Below, in pieces: positions 61,362-64,000 of a stretch of 64,000 bases of DNA; position 1 is the first letter of the stretch; the number at the start of each line of letters is the position of its first letter. The stretch spans positions 27,577,462-27,641,461 of the forward strand of contig OX352763.1 of NCBI GenBank assembly GCA_947095585.1, read 5' to 3'. The notes beneath the pieces were generated by a model that saw only the letters and a list, made by a program, of their open reading frames with translations, was not told the origin of the DNA and made no database searches. Origin of the DNA: Nephrocerus scutellatus (Eukaryota; Arthropoda; Insecta; Diptera; Pipunculidae). A program made the translations under genes and the position numbers.

Positions 61362-61620
61362 TGAAGGAATTGAAGTACGAAGTTTTGGAGCATCCTCCCT
61401 GTTCATTAGATCTGATGGCTTACTCTGACTTCCGTTTGTTCCTAAACCTCAAAAGATTTTTACGTGGGAAGCGTTTTTTTTTTCGAATACACAGGTGTTA
61501 GCAGCCGTAAATGAGTATTTTACAGACCTTCCGGATAACCACTTCAGACAGGGGATTAATAAACTGGAAAATCGTTCGGACTAAGAGGAGAATATTTTGA
61601 AGAATAAATGTATTTTCATT
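61362..61620 (+). mobile_element. mariner-like transposase C-terminal fragment
   Basis: The plus-strand frame reads LKYEVLEHPPCSLDLMAYSD and NLKRFLRGKRF, matching the HPPYSPDLAPSDY...LKxFLxGK hallmark of mariner transposases. In the Pro-Asp-Leu-Ala-Pro-Ser-Asp-Tyr signature the residues are degraded to CSLDLMAYSD. The final catalytic Asp position is shown as D of YSD. It continues with NxYFxDLP and LENR-like residues in a shifted frame. The N-terminal part is absent. Confidence 0.85.
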
Positions 61621-61969
61621 CATTAATTCATGTGTTTTCATTGTTAGGTCAATATTGCTTTTATCATTTTCAATTTATTGAATTTAAGGATTTATTTTTA
61701 AAACTTAAAGAAGTATTTACATCGACTTCGTTACATCAACTTCTACGTAGTTTATCTTGAGAATGGTTCTGTTCGAATCAGTCATTTGCGAAAATTTACA
61801 CGTAAGTTAATTTTCCAGTGTAGTATACAATTTTTGCAATAACCGATTGTGAATCATATCCGTAGCAATTAAAAAAAGAATACCTTGGTGATGCTTGATA
61901 ATAATTTCATTTTTTATATTTCTAGTATGCTTTGAAGGTGGAACGAAAAAAAAAAAAATATTTTCCTTA
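61621..61969. other. Unassigned non-coding DNA
   Basis: AT-rich, with a poly(A) run at about 61,949-61,959. Nothing recognised. Confidence 0.35.
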
Positions 61970-62140
61970 GGCTCGTTGGAGAATTGAACCTACGATTTGG
62001 AGGATTGTTTCGGTACCGGTCTGCGCTTTAGTCGATTTGACTACAATGCTATGTGCAAGTTTATGTTTATATCAGTTGCATGTTTTGTAGCGGAGCGGAT
62101 TTGGATGCGTCAAAAAAACTTCGTTACAAGCTTAAGGTGT
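61970..62140 (-). mobile_element. Possible second tRNA-derived SINE (family S2), copy 2
   Basis: GAGAATTGAACCTACGA (reverse B-box-like) and TAGTCGATTTGACTACAATG, then GTAGCGGAGCGGATT and CTTCGTTACAAGCTTAAG. The latter blocks recur at 24,868-24,912, and the last also near 63,210-63,235 (CTTCGTTGCAAGCTTAGG). Confidence 0.42.
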
Positions 62141-62258
62141 TTGTAAGAAAGTAAAGCATAGGTTTACAAAACCATGATAGAATTCGGCATCTGAAATGAA
62201 CTGACAAACTTATGTGGGTCTACCATGTTAATAGATTAGTTTAAATTTAGGCTTTCGG

Positions 62259-62292
62259 GATGGTAATCATACTCGTATGTATGATTACCATC
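62259..62292. repeat. Perfect 14-bp inverted repeat, 6-bp loop
   Basis: GATGGTAATCATAC at 62,259-62,272 and its exact reverse complement GTATGATTACCATC at 62,279-62,292, with loop TCGTAT. No gene end is adjacent, so no terminator role is implied. Confidence 0.9.
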
Positions 62293-63916
62293 AGCACTCT
62301 ACCATTTATTTGGCTATACACACCCAGAGTCATGTACTGGCTTCCTTTTCTATTGAAAAGTCGTTTTTCATCCTTTAATTTTTTGTGTTGTGTTGAAGTT
62401 TTGTGAATCATCCTAACGAAAATGTACGGTACCGCCAATTCATTCTCTTTACTGACAAATGGTAGCTCTGCGACATATACAGAACTCATTCATTTGTTCA
62501 TTAATTCAAAAATATTCTCAACTCTTTAACCTCACATCTGAACCTGCATTCGTGTAAAGCGTAATAAAACAAGTAAAGTGCTTTTCTCAAAGGATCAAGA
62601 GATTAGAAAGTATCCTGCATCGTCCTAGAAATGCACTAGAAATTCGAAACAAACACAAAACAACTGTGTGTGTGAATGTGTACGCGTTTTGTGAACTTCC
62701 AACTTAAATAGAATTTCAATTTGCACCGGCATCAGAGAGTTGTGGTGGACTCTATCGTGAGTGAAGTTACACACCGACACATAGATATGCATTTATATAG
62801 CTTGGTATGCACACAAAAGTTTCAACCAATTTTCAGTCTTCCAGCATTTATCAAATAAAAGCAGCAGAGCGACGACGCTGAAGCTGTCCACTCGCTTCTG
62901 TTCATATTCCGCGAGCAAAATTTGCGGCGCATAGCAATAATTGTTGGGCTTTTCCGCATTAATACGCCCGGAAAGCCTACATCGCGGTACATGTGCTGAC
63001 AGCCTTAACGCCCCTGAACACCCAAAGCTAAGCACAAGCGCTGCACTATGGAAAGGACGACAGCGGAGCGAGTAAGTTCTTCATTTGCGCGAAATTCGTT
63101 ACTAATGCGTGATGTGCTGAACGTGAGGAGCGTCGGTATACAAATCACAACTGTAGTCCAAAAATAAACAGCAAACGGCGGTACTGTTGTGATAGTCAAC
63201 TAAACAAAAAAACGATCTCTTCGTTGCAAGCTTAGGCATTTGACCGGGACGCGGGGAAGCATACGACGACCGAGCGTCACACGGTAAATTCCAAATTCAT
63301 GTTCATCAACTGGCGGTCGTGGTGGTTGGAGCCGAATTTAGAATGAACGGAGGCTACACTTCATATCGTCACGCATTTTGCCCCGACGGGTAGTTGGGAT
63401 GCGATGAAGTCGCCGTTTATGCATGTTGGCTTTGTGTTGAACCGCAGCTCCGCACTCGAAGCCGAATTTCATCGGTGAATTCGTGGTTTAGTTTTTCCGT
63501 GATTTTCTTTTTTGTTGTTGCTGTCTTCGGTGTGGTGAGGATTTTTTGTTAATTTTTTTGTCACTTGCGTGGAAGTTGAATAGACCGCGGTTCGTTGATA
63601 GGATGGAAAAAAATCACCTGACAAATGAACGGTTTTCTGCTCAATTTGAATTGGCGCCTAAACATATTTTTGGCCGAAATAATGCCTCGATTACGGAATA
63701 AGAAAAAGTGATACATAATAAGGAGAAGAAAGTATTTTTTCAATGTCCAGTATGCAAAGTGTATCGAAAGTGCCAAGTGAACACTCTTAAGAAAATGAGA
63801 TTCTTCGCAATAGAACTCGGTGTTTACTGTGTCGGAGTTTTATAAAAAGTAAAAGACACTTGGATAAGAAACCTAACTTTAAAGTTTCTCTTTTTTTTTT
63901 TTTAAAAAAAACTTGA
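62293..63916. other. Unassigned non-coding DNA
   Basis: No recognised TE except a short S2-like match near 63,210-63,235. The composition at 62,850-63,500 is more GC-balanced and lacks repeats, so a 5' exon or promoter could be here, but no coding or promoter signal is demonstrable. Confidence 0.35.
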
Positions 63917-63917
63917 C

Positions 63918-63956
<39 letters not shown>
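63917..63956. repeat. (CTGT)10 microsatellite
   Basis: Forty bases of perfect CTGT repeats near the right edge. Confidence 0.95.
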
Positions 63957-64000
63957 TTTTTCGACTTCTTTGAGGTCCTTTTTAGCCACCTTTCATGCGG

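Overview
The window looks like nuclear DNA of a higher fly (Diptera, Brachycera). It is AT-rich, has a canonical 67-bp intron, shows no bacterial-style gene density, and is packed with decayed insect transposable elements. The evidence points to a fly, possibly tephritid-like, but I cannot name a species.

Only one host protein-coding gene is supported. It is a RUNX/Runt-domain transcription factor on the minus strand, read right to left. An internal exon at 37,227-37,114 encodes the C-terminal third of the Runt DNA-binding domain. An exon at 14,709-14,494 and the terminal exon at 14,426-13,540 encode a low-complexity tail that ends in VWRPY, the Groucho-recruiting signature of RUNX proteins. 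All visible splice sites are GTAAGT/AG and every junction has compatible phase. The exons encoding the N-terminal part and first two thirds of the Runt domain were not found; they probably lie inside unrecognised sequence to the right or beyond position 64,000. The 22.4-kb intron (14,710-37,113), the 3' flank (1-13,539) and the upstream flank or intron (37,228-64,000) contain mostly repeats.

Repeats, left to right: 2.5-11.5 kb holds minus-strand pieces of RNase-H-bearing non-LTR retrotransposons, one with a DUF4780-like ORF1. A (CAT)n tract and a (GCA)n tract lie in or near the gene's 3' UTR. The big intron carries a ~510-bp tandem duplication, three RNase-H LINE or SINE pieces, a 72-bp in-frame VNTR at the end of an RTE-like LINE, a 41-bp minisatellite, an RTE-like LINE, a ~150-bp degenerate tandem repeat, a foldback element and tRNA-derived SINEs with intact target-site duplications. 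Right of the Runt exon are more RTE-like and Jockey/CR1-like LINEs, a fairly complete ORF1 plus endonuclease of the RNase-H LINE family, a mariner fragment, and further SINEs.

The most interesting recurrent structure is a family of 0.6-1.0-kb elements (four near-complete copies and three or more fragments) with short inverted subterminal repeats, a 3' hairpin, and an internal array of ~120-bp units rich in GGGCCC and CACATGTG palindromes. They resemble Helentron-associated non-autonomous elements (DINE-1/HINE type). One copy sits in a LINE reading frame in a way that exposes the pre-insertion site.
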